DNA of 27,753 bases, from contig JBAZPX010000013.1 of the NCBI GenBank assembly GCA_041645555.1, positions 1 to 27,753 of the forward strand. The letters are read 5' to 3'. The notes under the pieces were generated by a model. That model made no database searches and was not told the DNA's origin. It saw only the letters and a program-made list of their open reading frames with translations. Both the position numbers and the translations under genes were made by a program. Positions 7,739 to 15,038 of the stretch are shown one piece after another. The stretch's first letter is position 1. Each line of letters opens with the position of its first letter. The DNA is from JAQTRU01 sp041645555 (GTDB taxonomy: Bacteria; Patescibacteriota; Patescibacteriia; Patescibacteriales; JAQTRU01).

Positions 7739-7828
7739 TACGAATTACGAATTCTTTACAAATATACGGATATTAGAACGAAGAGTTTATTTTTTAATTC
7801 GTAAATTCGTACTTATTCGTAATTCGTA
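7739..7828. repeat. Perfect 14-bp inverted repeat between DUF1846 and EF-Tu-like genes
   Basis: TACGAATTACGAAT (7739-7752) is exactly inverted at 7815-7828. The right half carries two further AATTCGTA copies (about 7796-7812), so the 8-base motif is iterated. No reading frame of note lies in this 181-base gap. The element looks like one of several short palindromic repeats found between genes in this window. Confidence 0.75.
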
Positions 7829-7884
7829 GTAAATTTTAATATAACAAAAAAAGCCACGACTAATTTTCTAAATTTTATCGTTTT

Positions 7885-8148
7885 TTAGACCCGATAGACT
7901 TCATCACCGACTCTAACTTTCTCATTCACCTTCAAGCCGACAGATTCGCCCTTGCCCGCTTTAGCTACCGGCTGCTTATCCATCTGCAGGGAATTAACTT
8001 CCTGCTCAAAATCAGTTTTACTCCCTGAAAACCTGATTTTTTCTCCCACTTTCAATTCTTTAGTTAAAACCACCACGGCCACGCCGATTTTTCCGAAATA
8101 ATGGGTCACGGTCCCAATTTTTTCTCCTAGAGAGGGATCTTTCGCCAT
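7885..8148 (-). CDS. EF-Tu domain-II-like mini-protein
   Basis: This 87-residue protein corresponds to a stand-alone translation-factor domain-II beta barrel, often annotated as translation elongation factor-like protein. The family pattern is clear: KIGTVTHYFGKIGVAVVVL at residues 10-28, then LKVGEKIRFSG, then the strand block DFEQEVNSLQMDKQPV, and at the end GLKVNEKVRVGDEVYRV. It has no GTPase domain, so it cannot act as a full elongation factor; the cellular role is unknown. It lies 12 bases downstream of the processing protease on the same strand, so the two are likely co-transcribed. Confidence 0.85.
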   Translation of the reverse strand: MAKDPSLGEKIGTVTHYFGKIGVAVVVLTKELKVGEKIRFSGSKTDFEQEVNSLQMDKQPVAKAGKGESVGLKVNEKVRVGDEVYRV

Positions 8149-8160
8149 ATGTTTATATTA

Positions 8161-9486
8161 TTACTTATTCTTCAGGATTTCAATCGCTTTGTCCATCTGC
8201 GGATCTTTGTCTTCCTCATAATCTTTATCCGTCATTTTAACCTCAATATCCGGCTTAATCCCCGCGTCATTTATAGAATCGCCGTTTGGCGTAAGCCATT
8301 TAGCCACGGTTATTTTTATCGAAGAGCCGTCCCCGAATTCCCTTAAAGTCTGCACCGAACCTTTGCCGAACGTCTGCTCCCCGACAAGAGTAGCTTTCTT
8401 ATAATCCCTTAAGGCCCCGGCGAGAATCTCCGAAGCCGAAGCGCTCCCCCTATTGACTAAAACTACGGTCGGATAGTCTTTTAATCTGGCCCGGCCGCGC
8501 GATAAATATTCATTCTTTTTTTCTTCGCTGAATTTCTCTGTCACTATAATTCCGCTGTCCACCCATTCGCTGGCCAGCTCAATGGCTGTGTCCAAATAAC
8601 CGCCCGGGTTATTGCGCAAGTCCAGAATTATGCTCTTCGGATTTTTAGAGAGTATTTCCTGAACCGCAGTATTAAACAAATCCAAAGTATCATTATTAAA
8701 ATTGCTAATTTTCAAAACAAAAATATCTTTATCATTTTTTTCCGCCTGACTTCCTTCCGTCCCGGCCGAGGATACGGTTTCCGTTTTTACGCTTTTAACG
8801 GTAATAACGCCCCTAGTAATAACGATGTCTTCAGCCGCATCATTCCCCTCTTTAAATACATTTAAGGTAACATCAGTTCCTTTTGGGCCGCGAATTTTAC
8901 TGACCGCTTCATCAACCGCCATGCCGGTCGTGGATTCGCCGTTTATAGAGTAAACTTTATCCCCGGGCTGGAGTCCCGCTTCCTGCGCCGGCGTGCCCTC
9001 TAAGGGCGCAATAATCGTCAGAATCTCTTTTCTAATGCCGATTTCCGCGCCGATGCCCTCAAAAGTCCCGGCTAAATCATCGGCAAATTCCCGGGAAAGT
9101 TTCGGATCCATAAAAACCGTATAAGGATCGCCTACTGACGCGACCAGGCCGTTTAAAGCCCCGTAAAACATTTCCTTATCATTCAATTTATCCTTATCCA
9201 CGTATTCTTTTTGCAAAGTATCCCAAACCTCCCAAAATAAATTAAAGTTAACATCTTGTTTTAAAATATCGTCTCGGCCTCCTCCGTATTTGCCAATTAG
9301 ATCCCCTAAATAAATTACCTCTTTTTCCGCTAATTTTTTTATGACTTCGCTTTTTTGCGAAATATACATTCCCGCCCCGAAAGAAATGACAATAAAAATC
9401 AATATCAAAACCGCAAGAGAAATTCTCTTAAGCCATTTTCTCTTTTTATTTTCTTCAAAATATTTTCCTTTTATGGTATAAAGCAT
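8161..9486 (-). CDS. S41 family C-terminal processing protease
   Basis: This 441-residue CtpA/Prc-type serine protease cuts proteins near their C-termini outside the cytoplasm. It has an N-terminal membrane anchor (about residues 21-43), then a PDZ domain (about 136-215; LQPGDKVYSING) and the S41 catalytic domain. The Ser/Lys dyad is visible: Ser350 in NRGSASASEILAG and Lys375 in TFGKGSVQ, with the 25-residue spacing usual for the family. Between PDZ and protease is a hydrophilic insert (about 236-252, SSAGTEGSQAEKNDKD). The gene is followed at 12 bases by the EF-Tu-like mini-protein. A palindromic repeat separates it from tsaC upstream. Confidence 0.95.
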   Translation of the reverse strand: MLYTIKGKYFEENKKRKWLKRISLAVLILIFIVISFGAGMYISQKSEVIKKLAEKEVIYLGDLIGKYGGGRDDILKQDVNFNLFWEVWDTLQKEYVDKDKLNDKEMFYGALNGLVASVGDPYTVFMDPKLSREFADDLAGTFEGIGAEIGIRKEILTIIAPLEGTPAQEAGLQPGDKVYSINGESTTGMAVDEAVSKIRGPKGTDVTLNVFKEGNDAAEDIVITRGVITVKSVKTETVSSAGTEGSQAEKNDKDIFVLKISNFNNDTLDLFNTAVQEILSKNPKSIILDLRNNPGGYLDTAIELASEWVDSGIIVTEKFSEEKKNEYLSRGRARLKDYPTVVLVNRGSASASEILAGALRDYKKATLVGEQTFGKGSVQTLREFGDGSSIKITVAKWLTPNGDSINDAGIKPDIEVKMTDKDYEEDKDPQMDKAIEILKNK

Positions 9487-9520
9487 AAAATATTAATTTC
9501 TAATTTTCAATTTCTAATTT

Positions 9521-9585
9521 CTAATAAAATTTCTATTTTTAAAATGTCCAATGCCTAAATTTTTTGGCATTTAGCATTTTATTAG
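9521..9585. repeat. Intergenic palindromic repeat, copy A
   Basis: The outer arms CTAATAAAAT and ATTTTATTAG enclose AATGCC...GGCATT, giving an imperfect hairpin of about 65 bases. A closely related copy lies at 26295-26357. The flanks are also built from AATTTCTAATTTCTAA-like and complementary AATTAGAAATT units, extending the inverted symmetry. It sits between the ctp gene and tsaC. Confidence 0.85.
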
Positions 9586-9619
9586 GAATTAGAAATTAAG
9601 TGAATTAGGAATTTTCTAA

Positions 9620-10225
9620 TTATTTCCTCAAGATCTTTATATTATCTAAATCTCTTATATCAATCAACCTAGATGGTTTATTTTTTATGACCCCGGCGTC
9701 AATTACCAAATCCGGTTTCCCCTTTTTAAAATAATTATCCAGACGGCTTACGCTATCCAGATTCTTCTGCCCGCTTTTATTTAAGCTGGTCGAAACTATC
9801 GGCTGGCCGACTCCACTTAGTATTTTAATCAAAAATTTACTTTTTGGCAAACGGACCGCTACGGTTTCCTGCCCGCCGGTCAACTCTTGAGGCAAATGAG
9901 GCAAATTTCGTTTCTTTTCCAGAATAACTGAGGTTGCTCTCGCGCTTTTCCAGGCGTTTTTTAGATATTTTTCCTGCTTCCCGCTGACCCGGCAATATTT
10001 TTTTAGTATTTTAAAATCGCCAACCAAAATCAACAAGGGTTTTTTCTTTTCCCTTCCCTTTATTCTAAAAATCTTTTTCATGGCTTTCTTATCGGTCGCT
10101 AAACAACCTAAACCATAAATCGTGTCAGTCGGATAAACAATGACCTTACCGCGCTTAAAATAATCAATAATTAAATCAATTTCATCCTGGCTTATTTTGT
10201 TTAAATTTATCTTTAAATATTTCAT
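9620..10225 (-). CDS. tsaC: Threonylcarbamoyl-AMP synthase (Sua5/YrdC family)
   Basis: TsaC makes threonylcarbamoyl-AMP from threonine, bicarbonate and ATP, the first step of the t6A37 tRNA modification. This 201-residue protein has the YrdC fold signature: YPTDTIYGLG at residues 31-40, the basic KGREKKKPLLILV block at 56-68, TVAVRLPKS, and PIVSTSLNKSG near residue 143. The length fits the short TsaC type, without the C-terminal Sua5 domain. It is the last gene of the minus-strand run that includes PM7 and PM8, 17 bases behind PM8, so it may be co-transcribed with the array. No Shine-Dalgarno sequence is seen. Confidence 0.93.
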   Translation of the reverse strand: MKYLKINLNKISQDEIDLIIDYFKRGKVIVYPTDTIYGLGCLATDKKAMKKIFRIKGREKKKPLLILVGDFKILKKYCRVSGKQEKYLKNAWKSARATSVILEKKRNLPHLPQELTGGQETVAVRLPKSKFLIKILSGVGQPIVSTSLNKSGQKNLDSVSRLDNYFKKGKPDLVIDAGVIKNKPSRLIDIRDLDNIKILRK

Positions 10226-10242
10226 GTTATTTTATTATTTTT

Positions 10243-11361
10243 TTATTTTATTTTTATTACTATTCCTTTATTGGCGTCAACTTCCACTCTGTCCCCGTCT
10301 TTTAAAACCTGGGTGGCATTACCAGTCCCGACTATGCAAGGAATTTTTAATTCGCGGGATATTATGGCTGCATGGCAAGTTAAACCACCTTCTTCTGTAA
10401 TAATGGCGGCGGCATTCTTCAGGGCCGAAATAATCTGCGGGTTAGTCATGCCGCTGACAATGACCGAACCAGCCGGTATTTTAAGAGACTTTGTCCAGCT
10501 AGTGTGGACAACCACTATCCCTTTCACCTTCCCTGGATAAGCTGGGGCGCCCTTAACTATACCCCCTTTCCCTTTTACCAGCCTGTTCTGCCAGTATTTA
10601 AATTCTTCATTTATTAGACATCGCCACCGCTTTCCCTTTCCCAACGGTATAAATGCACAACCACCAACACGATTATTTAGGATATCAGGAGATATAATTT
10701 TACCCCGCAGAGCCCTCCTAAATTCATCACTTCTCAATGACAAGGCCTGGTTCAAAGATATATTATATTTTTTTGCCAAAAATTTACTAAAAATATACAA
10801 GGACTCAACCCAAGATTCTGCGTTTTTATGTAAAGATAACTTCAATTCCCCCAAAGATAATAAGGTTTGGAAAATTCTTCTTTTGTCATCACTCAAATTA
10901 GTCTTCTCAATCAAGGACGGCTTGTGCAAAATTTCTATAAGCTGATCCTCCGTGCACACTTTCAGAAGATCTTTTTCTAAGGGGGCAACGACTGTCTGCT
11001 CGCAATATCGATATGCTTGAGAAAAATCAAAAATCTTGCTTTCTGCTAAATCCCATAGGGCAACTATTTCCATGCTGGATTTTGCCCTCTTGACCATATT
11101 TAAAATATTTTTATCCCGCAACTCGCTATTTACTCTCTCTAAATCTTTTATAATTTTAGAAGAAGGTTCTGCTTTTAATAAAGGACGGCCAAATTTATAT
11201 GACTCCCGCAATCCCCGTCTAGTTAAATAAGCAGAAACATTATCTTTAATTTGCAATGCCCGATAATCAAAAATACCATAAGATTGCGGATGAAATACTA
11301 TATCAGTAAATATCAGGGGAAAATCTGATTGTCTAAAATGTAAAAAATAACTATATGGCAT
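10243..11361 (-). CDS. PEP-utilizer swivel-domain protein PM8 (shortest array member)
   Basis: This protein has 372 residues. The C-terminal 110 residues form the swivelling phosphohistidine domain of PEP synthase-type enzymes. The carrier His is residue 330 in GGLTCHAAIISREL, with the regulatory-type Thr two residues before it, followed by IPCIVGTGNATQVLKDGDRVEVDA. The N-terminal 260 residues are mostly helical and match no family by eye. Compared with its paralogs it lacks the block equivalent to KYGW...GP, but it keeps the SLR..EF helix block (about 196-215) and the short beta segment before the swivel. ATP-grasp and PEP-binding barrel domains are absent, so it cannot phosphorylate its His alone. 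It starts three bases after PM7 ends and is followed by tsaC. Confidence 0.85.
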   Translation of the reverse strand: MPYSYFLHFRQSDFPLIFTDIVFHPQSYGIFDYRALQIKDNVSAYLTRRGLRESYKFGRPLLKAEPSSKIIKDLERVNSELRDKNILNMVKRAKSSMEIVALWDLAESKIFDFSQAYRYCEQTVVAPLEKDLLKVCTEDQLIEILHKPSLIEKTNLSDDKRRIFQTLLSLGELKLSLHKNAESWVESLYIFSKFLAKKYNISLNQALSLRSDEFRRALRGKIISPDILNNRVGGCAFIPLGKGKRWRCLINEEFKYWQNRLVKGKGGIVKGAPAYPGKVKGIVVVHTSWTKSLKIPAGSVIVSGMTNPQIISALKNAAAIITEEGGLTCHAAIISRELKIPCIVGTGNATQVLKDGDRVEVDANKGIVIKIK

Positions 11362-11364
11362 ATT

Positions 11365-12852
11365 TTATTTCAAAATTTTTACCGCTCCTTCGTTTGCGTC
11401 AACTTCCACTAAATCCCCATTTTTTAACACCTGCGTTGCGATTTTCGTGCCGATGATACAAGGCTTCTTCATTTCCCGCGCCACAATCGCGGCATGGCAC
11501 AAAATCCCGCCCTCGTCCGTAACAAAAGCCGCGGCCTTTTCCATAGCCGGGATAAAGTTAGGAAAAGTCATGGTCGCAACCATTATATCGCCTTTTTTTA
11601 TTTTACTAAGGCTCTGCGAACAGTCGGCTCCTTGTTTTACGATTGCTACCCTGCCCCGGGCGATTCCGGGATACGCGATATTTCCTTTAAAATCTTTTAG
11701 CGGCAATTTTTCAGCCGGTTCGGACAGGGACGCCAGCTTCTTCTTCCACGCCAAGCCAGACAAAACATAAAAATTGTTTTTCATCTTTAAGCTGGCGTTA
11801 AATTGTTTTCTTTTTTTAAACTCATTGGCGGAAATCGGCATTTTTTTAAAGCGGGCCATTTTGATTATTTCCCGAATTGTCAGATATGGGATAACGTCTT
11901 TATCCGTTTTCGCCCGCTTAGCAATTTCGTAAAAAAGGTTCCTGGCTCTATAGCCCGACCCGTAAATTATGTCCGTGCGCCAAGTCCGCAAATATGCGTA
12001 TTCTCTGGCTATGTTTATTAATTTAAACAGTTCGGATTTTTTTTCAATGCGTAATTTCTTTATTAGTTTATTAAATGCGCTTTCCCCCTCAGATTGGGTT
12101 TTTTTTATTCTCCTCAATTCTCCTTCCGGGTTTTTATTTTCTTTACAAAAATTTTTCAGCCGATTTATAACATCCTTCTCTGTCCAAACCTGCTCCCACC
12201 AATAATTTCTTGCACCCATATACCCGTATTTTTTGACATGCAATTTTAGCGCCTTTTGAAAATATACGCCGGCATTAAGAGAAAAATATTTTTTCTTGAA
12301 AGCAATTGTGAGTTTATAAAATGAAACCTGTTCAAACTCAGTCGTGTTCTTTTTTTTCGGATAAGATAAAGTTGAAAGCCAATCCGCCTTTTCTTTTTCC
12401 CCGGCGTCAGGCAAACGGCTAAGTATCATCTGGCTGATCGCTTTATCGGCCATAGGCATGGGAACAAGGAAATTATGGGCGGAAAAAGCCAATCGCGCGA
12501 ATTTAGAAATCTTATAATTAATTTCTTTCTGGCTTGAAACCGAAAAATCTTTATCCTCAAGGCCTTTAGCGAAATCTCCGAAATTATTGACGTTTGCCAC
12601 AAGCCGCCAGGAAAAATCGTTCAATAATTTTACGCCGCCCTTGATAAATATATTTTTTAGATTATCAAGCTCTTGGCCGCTATGAAGAAGCGGGCCGTCG
12701 CTCGTCCGCAAAATAAAATTCGCTTTCCATTTTATCCCGGCGTATTTGCTAAAAAAAGAATAAGAATTATCCGTAATTGATTTAAAAAGCAGGGCCTCCC
12801 GCCTATTTATCAAATACCGCCAATCTATTTTTTTTATTTGCTTAATGGTCAT
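11365..12852 (-). CDS. PEP-utilizer swivel-domain protein PM7
   Basis: This protein has 495 residues. The C-terminal swivel domain has His453 in GGILCHAAIVAREM; the usual Thr two residues before it is Leu. The N-terminal part contains the array-wide blocks: LSTLSYPKKKNTTEFEQVS (159-177), HVKKYGYMGARNYWW (205-219), a W.R...GYRARNLFYEIAKR helix block with YLTIREI (290-329), and the FYVLSGLAW beta block (361-369). These resemble the helical substrate domain of rifampicin phosphotransferase-like enzymes. ATP-grasp and TIM-barrel domains are missing. A plausible promoter (12868-12895) lies just upstream, so PM7-PM8-tsaC may be transcribed separately from PM1-PM6. The gap to PM6 is filled by the inserted plus-strand gene. 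Confidence 0.87.
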   Translation of the reverse strand: MTIKQIKKIDWRYLINRREALLFKSITDNSYSFFSKYAGIKWKANFILRTSDGPLLHSGQELDNLKNIFIKGGVKLLNDFSWRLVANVNNFGDFAKGLEDKDFSVSSQKEINYKISKFARLAFSAHNFLVPMPMADKAISQMILSRLPDAGEKEKADWLSTLSYPKKKNTTEFEQVSFYKLTIAFKKKYFSLNAGVYFQKALKLHVKKYGYMGARNYWWEQVWTEKDVINRLKNFCKENKNPEGELRRIKKTQSEGESAFNKLIKKLRIEKKSELFKLINIAREYAYLRTWRTDIIYGSGYRARNLFYEIAKRAKTDKDVIPYLTIREIIKMARFKKMPISANEFKKRKQFNASLKMKNNFYVLSGLAWKKKLASLSEPAEKLPLKDFKGNIAYPGIARGRVAIVKQGADCSQSLSKIKKGDIMVATMTFPNFIPAMEKAAAFVTDEGGILCHAAIVAREMKKPCIIGTKIATQVLKNGDLVEVDANEGAVKILK

Positions 12853-12867
12853 AATAGTTATTCGAAA

Positions 12868-12895
12868 ATTATAACAATATATGTAATATTAGCAA
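12868..12895 (-). promoter_or_regulatory. Probable promoter of PM7-PM8-tsaC with a very short leader
   Basis: Read on the minus strand, TTGCTA (12895-12890) and a perfect TATAAT (12873-12868) are separated by 16 bases. Transcription would start around 12861, only about nine bases before the PM7 ATG at 12852, so the message would be nearly leaderless. That fits the lack of Shine-Dalgarno sequences in this genome. The -35 box matches consensus at four of six positions. Confidence 0.45.
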
Positions 12896-12922
12896 AAATA
12901 TAATAATTTATTTCAATTTTAC

Positions 12923-12951
12923 TTGACAAAAAAGGTTACTTATGATATGAT
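12923..12951 (+). promoter_or_regulatory. Strong sigma-70-type promoter for the inserted 13024 gene
   Basis: A perfect TTGACA at 12923-12928 and TATGAT at 12946-12951 are separated by 17 bases; a second TATGAT begins five bases earlier. The start of transcription would be near 12958, leaving a leader of about 66 bases before the ATG at 13024. Confidence 0.8.
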
Positions 12952-13023
12952 AACAAATTGATTGTTCCTTTGATTTTTCGCGTAATTCTCGTTCTATCAC
13001 AATACCATTGAAAGGGTTTGAAC

Positions 13024-13629
13024 ATGGATGTTATCAAGACTCTGTTCGGGTTCACCCACGGCGAAAAAGAAGATTTCCTTCCGGACGGAATAACCCCGGT
13101 CGTTGACCCGGGCCTGACCAACGAAGGAATGGCGCGTATGGCGCGTCTGTGCAAAGACGCGCGTTCCGTGATGAAAGCGCCCGAAGAAACCATGTTTTCA
13201 GTTTTTTCCGGTACCGGCAAGCGCCATCGGCAGATTGCCGAATTGTTCATCTCCCAGAACCCCAGATCCATTCTGGCCGCGGGCGACGAGCTTTACCGGC
13301 GCAATCCCGTACTCGGAGGACCCGAGTCCCTCGTAGTGCTTCATGACGAGGCGTTCGTGGTTCTGGCTGACGGCAAACTGGTGCCGAAGGCCGAGTACAC
13401 AATTCCGTTCTCGCGGGAGGATATCATCGCCTTCCTGCGCAGCCCGGAAGTGCCGAACTACGCTGTTATGGGTCTCGGTCGACCGTTTTTCATCCAGCTC
13501 AAGATCAAAGCCGAGTCCGGCGCTCTTTACCGGATCGAAATCGGTACCGAACCGGATGAAATCAGTGCGACGCCGCTCATCACCGGCGTTACCCTGGCCG
13601 ACGTTTCTCACGGCGGCCATACGGTGTAA
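13024..13629 (+). CDS. GC-rich inserted gene, possible divergent histidine-phosphatase-like protein
   Basis: This gene encodes 201 residues of uncertain family. The N-terminus reads LFGFTHGEKEDF (residues 6-17), then DPGLTNEGMARMARL, then FSGTGKRHRQIAELF. This is the order of motifs in histidine phosphatases (RHGE, LT..G, SS...R..QTA). But the Arg before the catalytic His is Thr, and no clear second His motif follows, so the protein may be inactive or unrelated. The start is ATG 13024, with AAAGGG seven bases before; an in-frame TTG lies six bases upstream. Two 60-base lines inside the gene count 38 and 36 G+C, against an AT-rich neighbourhood. It has its own promoter, Shine-Dalgarno sequence and terminator and lies opposite to the array it interrupts. 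All this suggests recent insertion. Confidence 0.7.
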   Translation: MDVIKTLFGFTHGEKEDFLPDGITPVVDPGLTNEGMARMARLCKDARSVMKAPEETMFSVFSGTGKRHRQIAELFISQNPRSILAAGDELYRRNPVLGGPESLVVLHDEAFVVLADGKLVPKAEYTIPFSREDIIAFLRSPEVPNYAVMGLGRPFFIQLKIKAESGALYRIEIGTEPDEISATPLITGVTLADVSHGGHTV

Positions 13630-13649
13630 TTCACCACGGTACAGACAAC

Positions 13650-13695
13650 AGCGGCTACCCAAGTTTAATACAAACTTTGGGTCGCCGCTTTTTTT
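13650..13695 (+). terminator. Long-stem intrinsic terminator after the 13024 gene
   Basis: AGCGGCTACCCAAGTTT (13650-13666) pairs with the complementary arm at 13672-13689 with one mismatch and one bulge or wobble. A run of seven T's follows to 13695. The T-run overlaps the stop codon of PM6 on the other strand. On the minus strand the hairpin has no U-run, so it should not end PM6 transcription efficiently. Confidence 0.88.
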
Positions 13696-15022
13696 ATTTT
13701 AAAATTCTCACTATCCCTTTATTTGCGTCCACCTCTACCCTATCCCCGTCTTTTAAGACCTGCGTCGCGATTTTCGTGCCCACTATGCAAGGAATGCCAA
13801 ATTCCCGGGAAATAATCGCCGCGTGGCAAGTCAACCCGCCTATATTGGTAACGATGGCCGCCGCTTTTTTGATACCGACTAAATAATCGGGAGTTGTCTG
13901 CTCGCAAATCAAAATTTCTCCTTTTTTTAATTTGCCTGATTCGGCCGCTTTTAAAATAATTCTCGCTCTGCCTTTAACGATTCCTTTGCTGGCCGGAGTA
14001 CCTTTAACGAAATCAGCTTCTTCTTTTCGGTTGAACAAGTCCCATAATGCCCTTAATTCCTCGCCGGTATAAATCTTATCGGCGACACAGGCGAAACCTT
14101 TAAGCCTGGCTGATAAATCAACGGGTATTTTCTTCTTAATAATTTCCTCCGGAGTCAGGTTTATCACTTCTTTATAATTTAATTCCAATCTTCGGCTTAT
14201 TTCCCCAAGTAAATTCATGGCGCAATAGCATCCTCTATTTATTACCTCTACTCGGTAATCCCTGATGGCGATTAACTCCTGAATTAAATCAGCATCTTTC
14301 CGCAAATCAGTTGGCAGTCTCCTATAAAGCTTATTAAACCTGCTTTTTTCTTCCCTGTCTCTTCTATTAAAAATCTCTTTTTCTTTTCGGAAATCCTTTA
14401 TTTCTTTTAAAGCTTTATCTAAAAAAGTTTCATCAACCGGCCGATAGGAAAAAGCCATCGTATTACTCCATCCCCATTTTTGCCTGAATTCGGCTTTAGT
14501 CATTTTTTCGGCCTTTATTTTTATAAGATCGGCATGCCTTCTTTTTCGGTATGACTCATACAAAGGAGTCGATAAAATATAAAAATCTTTTTGTCTAAAG
14601 CCATTTTCCTTCAATCCAGCCATAACTCTTTTCTCAAAGAATGATTCGCAATAGACAGGCACATCGACAATCGCCATGGCTTTCCCTAAAAACGAAACAA
14701 ACTTTTTAAAATCGCTGATTAAACTAAGCCAATTTTTTCCGGCATAATTTTTGCCTCTTATCTCCTCACAGAATTTCAGATACTCTTTAAGAAAACGGCG
14801 GAGTTTTTTTATGACCGCCATTATTTTTTTATTGGAAAAATTATATTTAGCGATATCCCGCTTATTGAAATAAAACTGCCCATCTATATAAATTAGCTCT
14901 ATATTGGCCAAACCAAATCTCTTAAGCTTCCGCCTCATTCCAATCTCAAAATAATAAGTCAATAAAACGTCTTCTTTAAGATTAAAAATTATATGATAAT
15001 TTTTTGGGTTTAATTTTTCCAT
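13694..15022 (-). CDS. PEP-utilizer swivel-domain protein PM6
   Basis: This protein has 442 residues from the ATG at 15022, which has GAGGA 11 bases upstream. A TTG at 15046 would add eight residues and overlap PM5, so I prefer the ATG. The carrier His is residue 400 in NIGGLTCHAAIISREF, with the Thr at minus two kept. Array blocks are visible: LSTPLYESY (about 150-158), KWGW (182-185), RDYR...INRGCYCAMNLLGEISRRL (254-279) with NLTPEEI, and the YTGEELRALW segment before the swivel. There is no ATP-grasp or PEP barrel. The DNA of its swivel (13742-13870) differs at only about 8 of 129 positions from the truncated copy at 18020-18148. That points to a recent duplication or gene conversion. Confidence 0.87.
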   Translation of the reverse strand: MEKLNPKNYHIIFNLKEDVLLTYYFEIGMRRKLKRFGLANIELIYIDGQFYFNKRDIAKYNFSNKKIMAVIKKLRRFLKEYLKFCEEIRGKNYAGKNWLSLISDFKKFVSFLGKAMAIVDVPVYCESFFEKRVMAGLKENGFRQKDFYILSTPLYESYRKRRHADLIKIKAEKMTKAEFRQKWGWSNTMAFSYRPVDETFLDKALKEIKDFRKEKEIFNRRDREEKSRFNKLYRRLPTDLRKDADLIQELIAIRDYRVEVINRGCYCAMNLLGEISRRLELNYKEVINLTPEEIIKKKIPVDLSARLKGFACVADKIYTGEELRALWDLFNRKEEADFVKGTPASKGIVKGRARIILKAAESGKLKKGEILICEQTTPDYLVGIKKAAAIVTNIGGLTCHAAIISREFGIPCIVGTKIATQVLKDGDRVEVDANKGIVRILK

Positions 15023-15038
15023 TTTTTTATTTTCCTCG

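Noticed and set aside
13018..13023. TTG start six bases upstream of the inserted gene.
   Set aside because: The AAAGGG site is seven bases before ATG 13024 but only one base before this TTG, which is too close.
13198..13662. A 154-codon minus-strand frame opposite the GC-rich inserted gene.
   Set aside because: GC-rich DNA has few chance stops. The opposite strand has the promoter, Shine-Dalgarno sequence and terminator, and this frame has none of them.
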